Shown here: positions 21,960 through 34,200 of the stretch, piece after piece
Layout of the letters: every line of letters starts with the position of its first letter
Position numbering within the stretch: the stretch's first letter is position 1
DNA from: Schistosoma haematobium
Lineage: Eukaryota; Platyhelminthes; Trematoda; Strigeidida; Schistosomatidae
Assembly: GCF_000699445.3 (NCBI RefSeq)
Contig: NC_067196.1
Coordinates: forward strand, 92,351,364-92,415,363
Length of the DNA: 64,000 bases
Direction of reading: 5' to 3'
Program-made: the position numbers and the translations under genes
Notes under the pieces: generated by a model
The model's database searches: none
Told to the model about the DNA's origin: nothing
Seen by the model: only the letters and a program-made list of their open reading frames with translations

Positions 21960-22130
21960 CAACATAATATTCATCTTGTTCCGGTTGTACTATATAAACT
22001 TGAATTAATTTGTATTTGGTTATTTATTTATTATTCTCTGAAGAAGTGATCTACACTAAATCACGAAACATCAGAAAATCTAATTTTGTCTACTCATTGG
22101 GATAATGACAATTATATTATTTATGTAGAT
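21960..22130 (+). repeat. Small hammerhead-bearing repeat, second Penelope-type motif
   Basis: TTGTTCCGGTTGTACTATA to CTACTCATTGGGATAATGAC. The same 150-bp unit lies inverted at 51620-51774, where its ends are fixed by a target duplication. Contains the hammerhead at 22031-22078. Confidence 0.6.
22031..22078 (+). ncRNA. Hammerhead ribozyme motif (CTGAAGA type)
   Basis: TTCT/AGAA helix I, core CTGAAGA (22038-22044), helix II from GTGAT...ATCAC, GAAA at 22065-22068, cleavage triplet ATC (22070-22072). Core bases are intact. The minimal helix III is like that of Penelope-associated hammerheads. Confidence 0.58.
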
Positions 22131-22592
22131 TGATTGATCTCCACAATTAGAAGTTAGCAGTTCAGTCCATTGACATCTAAATAATGTACATTCATTTCGA
22201 TGTATCTTGCAAGCAACCACGATGTCTCTGATCGGACTCTTTTGTAACTTGTACAACGAAAGATTGTATACTTATTACAAATCTACCTGAATAGATTATG
22301 CAATTAATAGACATAATGATATATTAAAAACAAACAAGAAAACAGATAACTTGTTGAAATATCTAAATATCAAGAACAGGTACCGTAGATATTCAAGCAG
22401 GCCGTTGTTTTTTTTCAACACTATAGTAAGTACATCTCATGAATACAAAATAAGAAATCAGAAATGATTATTTCAATTTTAATATCAACAATGGAACGGT
22501 GGGTAGCTTTGAAAAGGTCTGACGTCGTGGAGAAGATTTGTAGCTCAGGTGTATGATTTTGGTGGAGTTTTGTTCTCTGAGCTGGATGGTTT

Positions 22593-22640
22593 GCTCGTGG
22601 AGCTTTCATCGTTCTTCTGAACGACATCATCAGCACAAAC
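22593..22640 (-). ncRNA. Hammerhead ribozyme motif, Penelope-like element
   Basis: On the minus strand, GTTTGTG and CACGAGC form helix I, core CTGATGA lies at 22633-22627, a perfect TCGTTC-AGAA-GAACGA hairpin forms helix II, GAAA is at 22607-22604 and the cleavage triplet CTC at 22602-22600. The best-formed hammerhead in the window. Penelope-like elements are known to carry such motifs. Confidence 0.75.
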
Positions 22641-22744
22641 TTCAGATAGAAGTGAAGTGTTCGAATTTCTCCATATGCATTTCACAGCTTGTTCTGTGCA
22701 CCTCGATGTTGATTGGTTCTTGTTGACCTTAAATTTATCATTGT

Positions 22745-23907
22745 TTACTTCTTTGTTTTGGTTGTGTCTCCCATTGGTTTGATTTTTGTTCCTATATTTA
22801 TGCATGATTTTCCTGATTGGTTGATAAATTGGATTGATTTCAATATGTTTGTTGATTGACCTGAGTGCGAAGCTTCTAAAAATTCTCTGGTGTTTTTGGA
22901 GTTTCCTCTGTCTAGGATTTCTACATTTTCCCAATCGAATGAGTGTCCGTAGTTATCCACGTGTATTGATATAAGTGAAGAGATATCATGGCGTTTGACT
23001 GCTAATTGATGTTCATGTGGGCGTAGGTGGAGAGGGCGTCCGTTTTGTCCGATGTAGTGTTTGTCGCAGTTGGTACAATTTATTTTGTAGATGATGTTTG
23101 ATTTGTTTTCCTTTGTTATTACATCTTTTGGTTCGCATAGGATTGATTTTAATGATTTTGTTGGTTTGTGTGCCACACCTATCCCGAAGGTTTTCAGCAG
23201 TCTCGTTGTGGTTTCTGATATTCCTTGTATGTACGGTAGGGTGCTCCTTTTGTTGATTTTTGTGCTTGAATTGGGTTCTGATGCTGTGTGCCGTTGGTGC
23301 TTTTTGATGGAGTTGATTGGGTAGCCGTTCTTTTGAAATATGTCCTTCAGGTATTTCTCTTAATTTTTTTTGCTGTCAGTGTGTTGCAGTGTGTCCTCGC
23401 CCTCTTGAACAATGTGTGTACGCAGTTGATTTTGTGAGCTCTTGGGTTGTTGCTGTTGTAATTGAGGATTTGATCTGTATGGGTCGGTTTCCTATATACT
23501 TGAGTTTCCAGTTTTCCTGTATCGGTTCTAGTGATCAATATATCCAATAATGCTATTTGGTTGTTTGACTCCTGTTCCATTGTAAACCTGATGTCGTTGA
23601 AAACGTTGTTGATCAGTTTGTATGTGTTTTCCAGTTCATCCTTTTTGACGATGACAAAGGTGTCGTCTACGTAGCGAATCCAAATTTTTGGCTTGATCAC
23701 TGGTAATATCGTGGCTTCTAGTCTTTGCATCACTGCTTCTGCGATCAGTCCTGATATTGGTGATCCCATTGGTGTCCCTTTTGTTTGTTCGTAGATTTTG
23801 TTGTTGAATTGAAAATATGTTGTTAGGCATAAATCGATGAGTTCCAGTAGACTTTTAATTTGAAGCGTCTGACGTTTTTTCCGTGTCAAGTACATTTCAT
23901 AAAACAA
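22745..23907 (-). pseudogene. Penelope-like reverse transcriptase and GIY-YIG endonuclease, frame-broken
   Basis: First frame 23907-23347: TKGTPMGSPISGLIAEA (motif with the conserved P-x-G-S-P), IWIRYVDDTFVIV (catalytic YVDD box), then DTGKLETQVYRKPTHTD. A one-base shift in an A-run near 23350 moves the frame. The second frame continues with a YLKDIF... linker, SKSIL-type spacer and IIYKINCTNCDKHYIG with HLRPHEH, the core of the GIY-YIG nuclease typical of Penelope-like elements. Known role: target-primed reverse transcription. The N-terminal finger region is absent and the frame is broken, so this copy cannot make an active enzyme. Confidence 0.82.
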
Positions 23908-24169
23908 AATTGAAATATGTGCTGATATTTAATTTTTGAGTTTTAAAACCACAAACATACAAAGAGATATGAAAACTATTCACATGCTTAGTAACAACTG
24001 ATTATCAGTTTAACGTTGAATTTTGACTCCGAGTAGATAATGAGTGATGAATGACAGTTCCTTGTATATATTCATGTTGATTAGATTGGAAGACAGATAT
24101 CAGTATGACGAAAATCTTATAGCTTTCTGGTTATATATAATATTTGAAAGTATTTGAATTGTAGTATGA

Positions 24170-24310
24170 ACTAAGAATCCCCGAAATAACGCAATTGAAC
24201 CAAGAAGTACGACACAAGCACAAGCGAATGTATTGTATTTAGAATTTGAAATCAAGCATTCAACAAGTACAAAAGAATCATTAGTTCATTCAAACACCAC
24301 ATTATAACAA
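24170..24310. repeat. Interspersed repeat shared with 700-1185
   Basis: Inverted copy of 1015-1180; also GAATCATTAGTTCATT and AAACACCAC at 59985-60025. Confidence 0.45.
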
Positions 24311-25075
24311 CTATCTCGATAATGTAATAAGAAGACGAAGATTATCAGAACTATCCTATAACCAATTTCGATTATGCTTAATTTTGGTTGGGCCATTTTG
24401 TTCATTTAACAGACAATGTTATTTGAATAATAACAATTCGCCATGGTCCACCAGGGTTCTTGGTACCTTTGTGGTTGCGCCACAGGATTGAGCTGTACTA
24501 TTCAGATTGTAGCATTAAAGCCTGTACAGTGTCTGGTTCTTCTGCTAAACGGGGTTGAGCTGTACTATTTGGGTTTTTACGTGAAAGTCCGGATGGTGTC
24601 TGGTTCTCCTGAAAACCAATGTAAAATTACCCTGGCCCACAAGGGTATATTATATAACTGTGAACTGTGAACAATTCGTCTATTTCTTTGTACCGTTATG
24701 ATCACTAGAGCACATAACATACTCGTGTTAAAATATTGGTCGCTTTTATATATATCACTCGATGATTCATCCTCCTTCCCAGGTATATATGTACTCAAAT
24801 CTTATTATTAGTTTGCTTTGCCTTTCTGTGCCCTTATGAAATTCGACTATAAATTTGCCTATGTAATTGCTAGCATATACATATTCCGCTCTCTGCTACA
24901 AATTCGCTCGATGTACTTATAGCTATGTGATCTGCGCCATCCTCTAATAAACTGTAGTTGGCGCTTGTTACTGCTTTCTGATTACAAACACTATTGAGAT
25001 TTATATCATAGCGGTTACTGAGGTGATTGATTGACGACACAAAGCCACTACATGGTGTTATCAACTGAAACTAAG
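24310..25075 (+). repeat. LTR-like or composite repeat
   Basis: GATAATGTAATAAGAAGACG, GGTTTTTACGTGAAAGTCCG and TATATTATATAACTGTG recur at 32430-32592 with a deletion. AATAAACTGTAG at 24944 followed by GTTACTGCTTTCTG looks like an LTR polyadenylation end. No coding frame of a known kind. Confidence 0.35.
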
Positions 25076-25294
25076 AAATATTACTATAAGTAAGCAACTT
25101 GTCATGTGAACACAAAATTCCAAATAAATATTTAATTGCAACTGCATATCAATACGAAAACCAAGTCTAGAATTTCTTGTCGATTAGCATCAACGATCAA
25201 ATATAAAAATAGGTATATATGTGTTAGATTTCATCTTTAGCTAGATTTACTATTTTGTATGTATGTTGAAAATCAGGTGTCTTTGAAAATTTAA

Positions 25295-25712
25295 GATATG
25301 TTACTAGCTAAGATGTTGGTTGGAGGTAGTCAACAGGAAATCCCAATGATCGATCAATTGTAAATACATCTCAGTCTCACAGGAGGTCAGTCGCGGCCCG
25401 ATAACTTAATGGCAACGTCTCTGACTGTGAAACATAGTAACACGGGATCGAATCCATTAGGGAGCATCAGTTCTCTCAAGATGACAGGTATACTTTGGTG
25501 ACGAGTGTCAAGTAGCATGAAACCTAGGTCCAGAGTTTCCTGTTGACTACCTCCAACCACTATCTTATCTCAACTTAGTGCACCCAATATCACCTAGACT
25601 GGTGGACACATTGCAACTGAGTCGACAGGATTCGATCTATACTAAGAAGGACTTGACGTACATGGCATTGATCATCACTCAGTGATCAATCAATTGTAAA
25701 TATGTTACTAGC
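25295..25712 (+). repeat. Family C tRNA-headed hammerhead-like repeat
   Basis: The tRNA-like head has GATAACTTAATGGCAAC as A-box-like and CACGGGATCGAATCC as B-box-like parts. Then GGGAGCATCAGTTCTCTC, a hammerhead-like motif and TGTTGACTACCTCCAACC. 25319-25342 is an inverted copy of 25536-25559, and the CAATTGTAAATA module is repeated at both ends, as expected of a cut from a multimer. A second copy lies at 37960-38215. Confidence 0.55.
25492..25536 (+). ncRNA. Hammerhead-like motif, family C
   Basis: ACTTTG/CAGAGT forms a six-pair helix I with one G-U. Box GTGACGA (first base G instead of C), helix II of three weak pairs, GAAA at 25519-25522, perfect ACCT/AGGT helix III and GTC (25528-25530). 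One invariant base is changed. Confidence 0.5.
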
Positions 25713-26299
25713 ATATTTCACTCATTACTTATTGCATAATCTACATTTTAAGAGTTTGAATATAATGAATAATTCAATTACTTACAAGCAGTTAAACACA
25801 GAATAACACATCTGAAGCATATTTAACTATGTATTCAATGACAACATTTTCATTGGAACATTTCGAACTTGATGATCTTCGTTATGGTGACGAAATTCAA
25901 TTCTATTATACAAGGATATATTTCATGTGGAATATAGATTTTCGAAATATTACACATTGTTAGCACTAAATAATGAGAATCTAATGGGGTGAATCGAATT
26001 GGCCTTATTTTATCTAAATCATTGGTATTACATTGTAAAACATCTGAATGAATGAATAAATATCCAAGACATCACAATTCTACTTACTGCGGTGTTTTTA
26101 ATAAGTTAGCATTTTTTTATTATCTCTTCCGTTTAGTAGTGATCATTCTTTTGAATTCAGGTCGATGCACACAAGAACCGAGTTGTATTCTTTCTCTTGA
26201 AAAAGCCATGACAGTTATAACAAATCATTGTTGCAAGGCCCAACTTTCCTTTGATTTTTTTCAAATATTACTTGGATAGATGATGTCACTAATATCAGA

Positions 26300-26715
26300 T
26301 ATCTTGTAGAGGCTGATACTATATCAAACCCACATAGGTTATTCTACTTTTTAGACAAACCAATTTATCAATTCTACTCAAACCATGTTTTGACCTCGTC
26401 AACGATTCATTTATCAACGTTGACTGTTTTTATGTAAACGTATGCGTGTACATTTCTTATCTTACTCATCTCACGTCCATAACTTATTTTTTTTCTGACT
26501 ACAAAGATCAATTAACGCTTAATTAAATCGAATTGGCTCACTCGCCTACAGCATCATGCGGCACTTTGATTTGCTTCGCTTTCCAATCAACGATTAAACG
26601 GAATATACACACTCAATAATCCACCCTCGTATTTGATTCATTTAATTCTGTTATTCACCAACGTGGTTTAAGTCGATGATAATATACGAGGATTGACGAC
26701 ATGTGTAAGTCCATA
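26300..26715 (+). repeat. LTR-like repeat, AAGCCCATA family, diverged copy
   Basis: Shares CGTGTACATTTCTTATC, the TAACTTATT block and GATAATATACGAGGATTGAC with 43588-43950 and 11155-11600. 25715-26300 and 26715-27478 contain no gene I can support. Confidence 0.38.
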
Positions 26716-27477
26716 ACGATAATCACACGATCTATCTGGGTTCAAATCTACCGGCCACTGAAACCTATACAAATTAGTATTCGCTTTAGTTTCGTGATAT
26801 TGTTGGTTAGAATTGTACTTCTATAGTATGATGCCATAATTGTAATATTGTACTCATCATGTATCGTACAATAGTTGTGCTTTTCAGTTTTCTGAATTAA
26901 ATGATTAATAGAACTGTTTGGATGCTATTAAATTCCTTTGAGGATTTCATATATAGATTTGGTTCCTTTTAGAAATTCTAAAAGATCAACAATGTTATCA
27001 ACTAAAGAATATGATGAATTCATTTTATTTCTTCAACTTCTTCGTTACTTACATGCAAGTTCAGCAGTTTGATCATTTCGAATTGTTAACAAAACTTTGA
27101 ACTTGACGAAATATTCTATCAAGTGACTAATAAATTACTTTCTCTAAGTAACTGTAAGTCTATCTTATACAGTGAAAAGTTAATATCGAGAAGATTCGAT
27201 TCTAAAGATGAGGTTGTATTGAAGTAATAAGACAAAATATGTACTTTAATATTTATTGGAATTATTCAAAACAGTATAGAGTTTTTTATTTGAAGGTGAA
27301 GCTATTTAATGAAACATGAAGAAATCTAACAGAATTTATTCTGTTGACAATTGAAAGTTGACTATCACTATTAATAAACTATTTCATTTGTTACATTCAC
27401 TATGTCACGCAACTACTATTTATGTATGTGTATTCATTTTTTTTGTTTATCTACTTTGCAGAAGTAAGTCCGTAAAG

Positions 27478-27770
27478 GGAAGGTAGTTATTTTTATTTAT
27501 TGAAGCATATAAACATTGATACAAGAAGGCATCAAATAGATATGCACTACATAAATCATTAGATTTATGTGAGGGCTAGGATACTTCCCGGGTGCCCAAA
27601 CCAAAGCAGGTGGTTTCCTTAGGTCACACCCAGAGCCTTCGACTTAAAGATCTAATCCACAAGGTAGTGGAGTAATGTTAGGTGATGCAGTCTCATGGTA
27701 ATTGGTGACCAACGATTGGTTCATATGCCATTTGTTCCTTCAAGATACTGAAGCCCATGTAATTAGAACT
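27478..27770. repeat. Repeat D, rearranged
   Basis: 27494-27556 is the inverted 3' end (ATTGATACAAGAAGGCATC). 27560-27770 is the 5' part in plus direction (GAGGGCTAGGATACTTCC to AGCCCAT). The two halves have thus been joined head to head. Confidence 0.5.
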
Positions 27771-28201
27771 TTCTTAACAAAAACTACAAACATGTGAATA
27801 TGTGAAGGCACTTTAAGAGAAAGAATGAACTCTCTTAATCCTCGACCATATCACGGAATTCAGTGATGAAACATAGTAACGATGATGATAATAATAATAA
27901 CACAGAAACATTAATTTTATTGCAAAACGAGTAGTTGAATAGGTAGTTTACATGAATGATAATAATCATAATCAAAATAGAAATTTTCTTTACAACTAAG
28001 TTCAAATTCAAATGAAAGACAATTTAGAATTAAATTTTACATAGAATGTTTGTTCAATACTGTTTTTTTTAAAGGGTATCTCCCATTAATCTACCACTAC
28101 TAATACTACTACTACTAATACTACTTAATACCATTATGAACCAATAGCAGAGAGAACAATCTGAAATAAACTATATTGCTTAAAATTCTATTAATTAACA
28201 A

Positions 28202-28273
28202 TTAAAAGCCATCAACTCCAGCTAGACAACGTATTTTTTCATAGGTTACCCAGAATGTTAAAGACCAAGGTGC
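28202..28273 (-). CDS. SLC25A27: UCP4-like gene, exon 8 (stop)
   Basis: Acceptor TTTACAG (28274), then [23 protein letters not shown] and TAA (28204-28202). The C-terminus keeps the family's short ending after helix 6. Confidence 0.87.
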   Translation of the reverse strand, partial: APWSLTFWVTYEKIRCLAGVDGF

Positions 28274-31200
28274 CTGTAAATTAAATTAGAAATAAAAAAA
28301 ATTAGGAATTAAAATTGTAATAAGAAACAGGATTAGAACAATGTACAATATACCTATATCTATATATATATAAAAATCATACACTGAATACATTATTCGC
28401 ACATCTTTGCGTTGACCTTTAGACACGCGATTATGCCTCTAACTCTGTTGTCGTTACAATCGCTCTCAGATTTCTTTCATGTTCTCTTCATCGCGATCTT
28501 CTTTTACCAGCGGTTCCATTTCCGACTGGTGCTACATACTACTTATATCTGCCAGCATAAGTAGTATGCATCACACATGTATCTTATAATTAGTATCTAA
28601 AGTGCTTAAAATTGGTAAGAATAACTTGCATGCAACCACATAGTGGATTTGACATGGTGCATAAGTTAAGTTAACAGAAATACGTTTATATGCAGATTTT
28701 ATCTAAGAGTGTATGAACTGATCCAGGACGAGGTCGATTGTTTTTCTATCATTTTTATTTATTTATTTATTTGAACACATAAATATTGGTACAAGAGAGC
28801 GCCAATATATATGCGCCACACAAAACAATGAGAATTCGAAGAGAAAAAAAGGTAAGGAGCGTAAAAAAAAAGAGAACGATAACGAAGAGATTGGTGTAAG
28901 GTAATGTGCTAGTAATCAGGGAACTCAAAGGTACAATCGGAAGAAATCTTTCAGGTAAGGGAGACACAACCACTTTTTATGAAGAAAGTAAAAGAAGGTT
29001 ACAGCAGGATCGCCACTGGCTTCTATTCTGAGCCATATCTGATAACGTCTCTAGCCACTGTGTAGCACCATCTCTCAGACCCCAACCAGGGAGTCGTGAA
29101 GGAACAACAGAAGCCAGTCCTTTGCAGCTTTCTTTCATGCCACGACACCATGTCATGCACTGACCACCTCTCCGCTTCTTCCAACCAGTCCCAGAGTCGG
29201 CAAATAATGCACGAAGTATTCTCAAACACTGATTACATGATCTAACCCTAACACTCTTAAATCTAGCACCTAATCTTAACACTCATAAATGATGATAAAA
29301 GTTGAGTACAAATTGTACTAAGGATACTTGTACTTCAGGCATGTAAATGTTGAACGGTAGACAAGCGATAAAAAATGGAGAGAATGTATTACCGAACTTC
29401 AATGCTTTATTGTTATTCGGTAATACAGCGAATTACATAATAATACTGACCCAGAATTTTATAAGCATGAGATATAAGCAATTACGCAAAAGCATACATA
29501 CAATCGCTCATACATGTATAAAAAAGGATCAAGGCGATACATCAGCAGTTGACAGGTGAAAATATGTGATATAATAATCTAAAAGACAAGAATAATTTGT
29601 TTATCCGCAAGTTAGAATAAATCATTTAAGCGCGTAGTAGTAATACACAGTGCTACAATGACTAAATATTAATTCAGCCCTGAAAAAAAAGACTTTCCTA
29701 TTTAAGAAACTGAATTAACAAATCAACACATACATGATCAAGTATAGTTATGTGAAAAATCCGTTCATTGATAAAAATAGAAATTCTCTCAAGACATAAT
29801 GTGTTGAAAGAATTCAATCTTCGAATTTCGAGTAGGAAGTCTGAAATTCATTCCATAATCTATTACAGTTTTTACAGTTTAGTACTATTGTGGTGCGTGC
29901 TACTTATAGTGATGTAAGTAGTATATGACGCGAGTTAAAAACAAAATGTCTGGCAGCAGAAGATGGGGGAAGATCAAGAAAGGAAGAGCGGGAACACAAT
30001 GCAATTTGTAAGAAAACGCATGAATGCATGAGACAATGGATTGATGATTGCAACAGGAAGAGTCCGGTTTGCTATGACGGATTGATATTTTGCAAACTAA
30101 CGATTTAATATATGGTTTTTCTATTATACCGAGTAACTCTGTAATTTTGTACTAAATACAATCCGATTGTCCCCACCCGTGTTCTATTCACTACACTATT
30201 ACTACTACTAGTTACAATCATGATCATACACAATAAAAAATTCACTTTAAAGTCGAGTGTACAAAAGTATGTGCATGGCTGCACCGAAATATTCCCACTA
30301 AAGCAACCGAACAGTTTCAAATAAGTTGTATTCATCATTAACTCCGCATATAGCTCTTCTACGGCTACTGCCGTTCTCAAGACCGAGTAAAGGAGGGTTG
30401 GGCATGGGGTCAGCAACCAAATCCCATAAAAAACAATCTCCATAAAAATGCCAACCAGATCAAATAAATTAGACATCTTCAACTATGCACTGGGAGTTGA
30501 AGGATCTTCATTCAAAACAATTGTCACGCCTAGTGATGAAAGTCCAGATTCTTCGGCGGAACACATGAGGCCGATGCCTCACGAAATGTTTAGACAACGT
30601 GGGAGACCTGAAAGACCAGTCAAATAGCAACACAAAGGAGGAGATACAACTTGACGCTGCTCAGAATCAGTGACACCCACTGAATCCAAGCTGAACAGAA
30701 CATGACGGATTCGGGAGAGATGCTGCTGTACTCTGGTCGCGAAGAGGGAAATGCTCTACATACTCATGGAGTTGTTCTGATACTGGTCAAAGAAACATGC
30801 AAAGCACTCATAGGATGGGAATCTCATGGACTCAGGATCATCAAAGCATCCTTAAAAAAAAGAGAGAATCAAAATCAATGTGACCAAATGCTATGTAACC
30901 ACCAACGACAGCAAAGACGACGATAAAAATCAGTTCTACGAGAAGATGCAATCAATCATAGCGAAGTGCTAAGGAAGGGACCTGACCATCCTGATGGGAG
31001 ACCTCAACGCCAAAGTCGGAATGAACAACACCTCGTATCAAGATATCATGGAACGACATGGACTAGGAGAAAGGAACGAAAATAGATATATATATATATA
31101 TACATACAAATCTGTGTGTCCAGCAAATTGGTTACAGGCAACACAATATTCCCACACAAACGCATACATAAAGCTACATGGGTATACCTCACCGGGTCAC

Positions 31201-34200
31201 ACTACACAGAACCACATCGATCATATTTGCATCAGTAGAAAATTAACAAGGTCAATCGGATACGTGAGAACCAGGAGAGAAGCCGACATAGCTTCAGATC
31301 ACCATCTACATAGTGGTTGCCAAGATGAAACTGAAGCTAAAAAAGAACTGGAAAACAGGGGAAACATCATTACACAATTTCAATACAGCTTTTTTTCGAG
31401 ACACTGACAAACTCAGCCAATTCAAGATGGCTCTCAACAACAGCTTCCAACCCCTACAGGATCTACTGAAAGAAGAAACCACGATGGAGGACAACGGGGA
31501 ACGGATCAAAGAAACGCTAACTTCAACGTGTCAGGATGTGCCAGGAGGCAGCAACAAGTATCATCATAAGGAATGGATCTTTACAGAAAACCTACACAAG
31601 ATTCAAGAAATAAAAACAAGAAGGAGGAAAATAGGAAAAGACGTTGGAAGTGGATAGGATAGACATTGAGGAAATCATCAAGTTGCAACATGAGGCAAGT
31701 GCCAACTTCGAATCATGAAGGGAAATGGTGAAAAGGAACGCCAAACAACACACTGCATCGGGAATTGGAAGCAGATATGAAAACGAATCATAGCAACTCG
31801 AAAGGTGTGAGTATGTGAATCTTATTATATTATTTGTATTTATCAACCATTAAATGAAACAGTGAGTAACTGTGAAAATTACTTCCTTTAATCATCAGAA
31901 AAATTCGATAAAAATAAAACGTCTTACCATGCGAGCCCATATCAAAAAGAAACCTTTGTACAAAGCAGAGAATCCCTCATTTTTAACAGTTTTACGAAAA
32001 CAATCAATCACTCCGGCATATAATAGACCGCTTCCATTTATTGACGACGATGCTGTTGTACGTTGATTCATCATTCGTGTTTTTATCATATCAGCTGGTG
32101 TCCCAAGTACTGCCGCAACAAAACCAGACGTAATCGATGCACAAACATGAAGTAGCGTACCATCCTACATACAAAAAATAACAATTCAACACATAATTCC
32201 ATTTACACTGGTCTCTTCTAGGCTTATGAGTTATAATTTTAGGCCTAGATTATATTTATTATGGGACATAACAGTAATACGTGATATCAGTAACACTGAG
32301 AAGTAGTAAACAAACGAGTGGCTCTTTTCTCATAAGCAATTTTATTTGTTCGTTATCATTTATGTGTAGCACAACTTTTAATTAATATAAAATATAAAGC
32401 AATTAGTCACTTTGATAAATTTCGATAATGTAATAAGATGAAGATTATCAGAACTTTGTGATATATTAGCGCAACAATCTCATCACAAATGTACCTGTTT
32501 GGGTTTTTACGTGAAAGTCCGGATGGTGTCTGGTTCTCCTGAAAACCAATGTAAATTTACCCTGGCCCACAAGGGTATATTATATAACTGTGTATGTGGG
32601 GCTTAGAAATCAATGCTAGGAAGAGTGTACTAATGCACATCGGTCACGGTAATAGTTACCGTTACACTATTGAGGGTAAACCTCTTCCATGCGTTCAAGA
32701 GCATAAAAACTTAGGAGTAGTATTAAGTCATGATTTAAAAACAACTACGCATTGCAAAGCAGCCGCTGTCAAAGGTTTTCGTACGTTATGGTCACTTCGC
32801 CGAGCGTTCAAATCTTTTGACGAGGAAACTTTTCGAATTTTATATCCAATATTTGTTAGACCAGATTTAGAGTACTGTATCCAAGCAGCTAGCCCGTGTC
32901 TGGTAAAGGATACTGACTCCCTTGAGCGTGTCCAGCGTGTGGGAACGAAATTAGTGAAGGGTCTTTCTAGACTCCCTTACGATGAGCGTTTAAAACGCTT
33001 AAATCTTTTCCCCTTGTCGTATCATAGGACACGAGGTGACCTCATACTGGCATTTCGTATCTTTACTTATGATTTGGGTGTTAATATGTCCTATCTTTTT
33101 GCTCACTCCAGCACTAATAATCTCCGAGGTCATAGCAAGAAGGTTCATAAACCACGATCTAATAAACTTAAAGTGGGGTCTCGTTTTTCTCATCGAGTAG
33201 TCAATCATTGGAACGCCTTACCCGAACAAGTGGTATCAGCCCCATCAGTGAATACTTTCAAGGAAAAGCTGGACCTTCACTGGAAAGCAATGTGTCTGGA
33301 TTAATACAGGTTTACCAACCTACTATCCTTATTACTGAAGACTGAAGACTGTTAAGAACATTTATATCTAAAAAAATAAAAGGTCAACTAGACTGGAAAT
33401 GGGGTAAGAGGAGATAAGGATAATAACATCAGTAATAATAATAATAATGTGAACACAATTTGAAACTTAATCACTCTGGATAATAAGCCAATATTACCAG
33501 GGCAGGTCTAAGGAGAGCAAACTGTTTTGAATACACAAAGGAGGTTTGAATTTTCGTATGTCTAAGGTTTCAATAAACCTTAGTATACGCTCTTTTACAC
33601 TTTTATACAACACCACAAAAGCCGAGTTAAGATCAGTCTTATGGCCTGTTTCGATTATATGTTTAAGAATAGAATAAAATAATTTGAAATACAAAGCTGT
33701 TCACTTTGGAGTTTTCAGTAAAATTGAATTCAAGATTATTAATAATTAGATATAAATCAGAAATCTTAATATTTGTATTGAAGGATGATTGCCAGCAGTG
33801 GAATCCAAGACACACTTCGTCTTATTTGGGACTCGTTAGCAGTATCAATGCAATCTGCGCACGATGCGCATATACCAATAAGAGACTGATCAATTACAAT
33901 CCTAAAAGTCAACGGGAAGATTCAAACGACTAATACAAAAGTGTTAATATTTGTGTCGTAAATACTTTATAACTCAATGCATTTTACATACTAATTAGAG
34001 CGTTTTAATATCGCCAATTAATTTGGATATTTCCTGGTGTAGGAGTAGTTTGGAAAAAAGCTAGGGGGTGGTAAAACTCAAATATAACATCAATTAATGA
34101 GATTACCGACTAGTGGATTAAACTAAGATGGTTGGTGTAGGCTATCTGGTTGAGGTTTATGTGAGTATCGAGACCAATGATTAATATTGGGTAACATGGA

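Larger units (their letters stand above)
22500..23925 (-). mobile_element. Penelope-like retroelement, 5'-truncated
   Basis: The minus strand carries the C-terminal half of the reverse transcriptase, a linker, a GIY-YIG endonuclease, a 3' end and a hammerhead within its terminal repeat (22593-22640). Upstream of 23907 the reverse transcriptase is missing. Another, partly inverted copy of the terminus lies at 5850-6005. 22130-22500 has nothing recognised. Confidence 0.8.
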
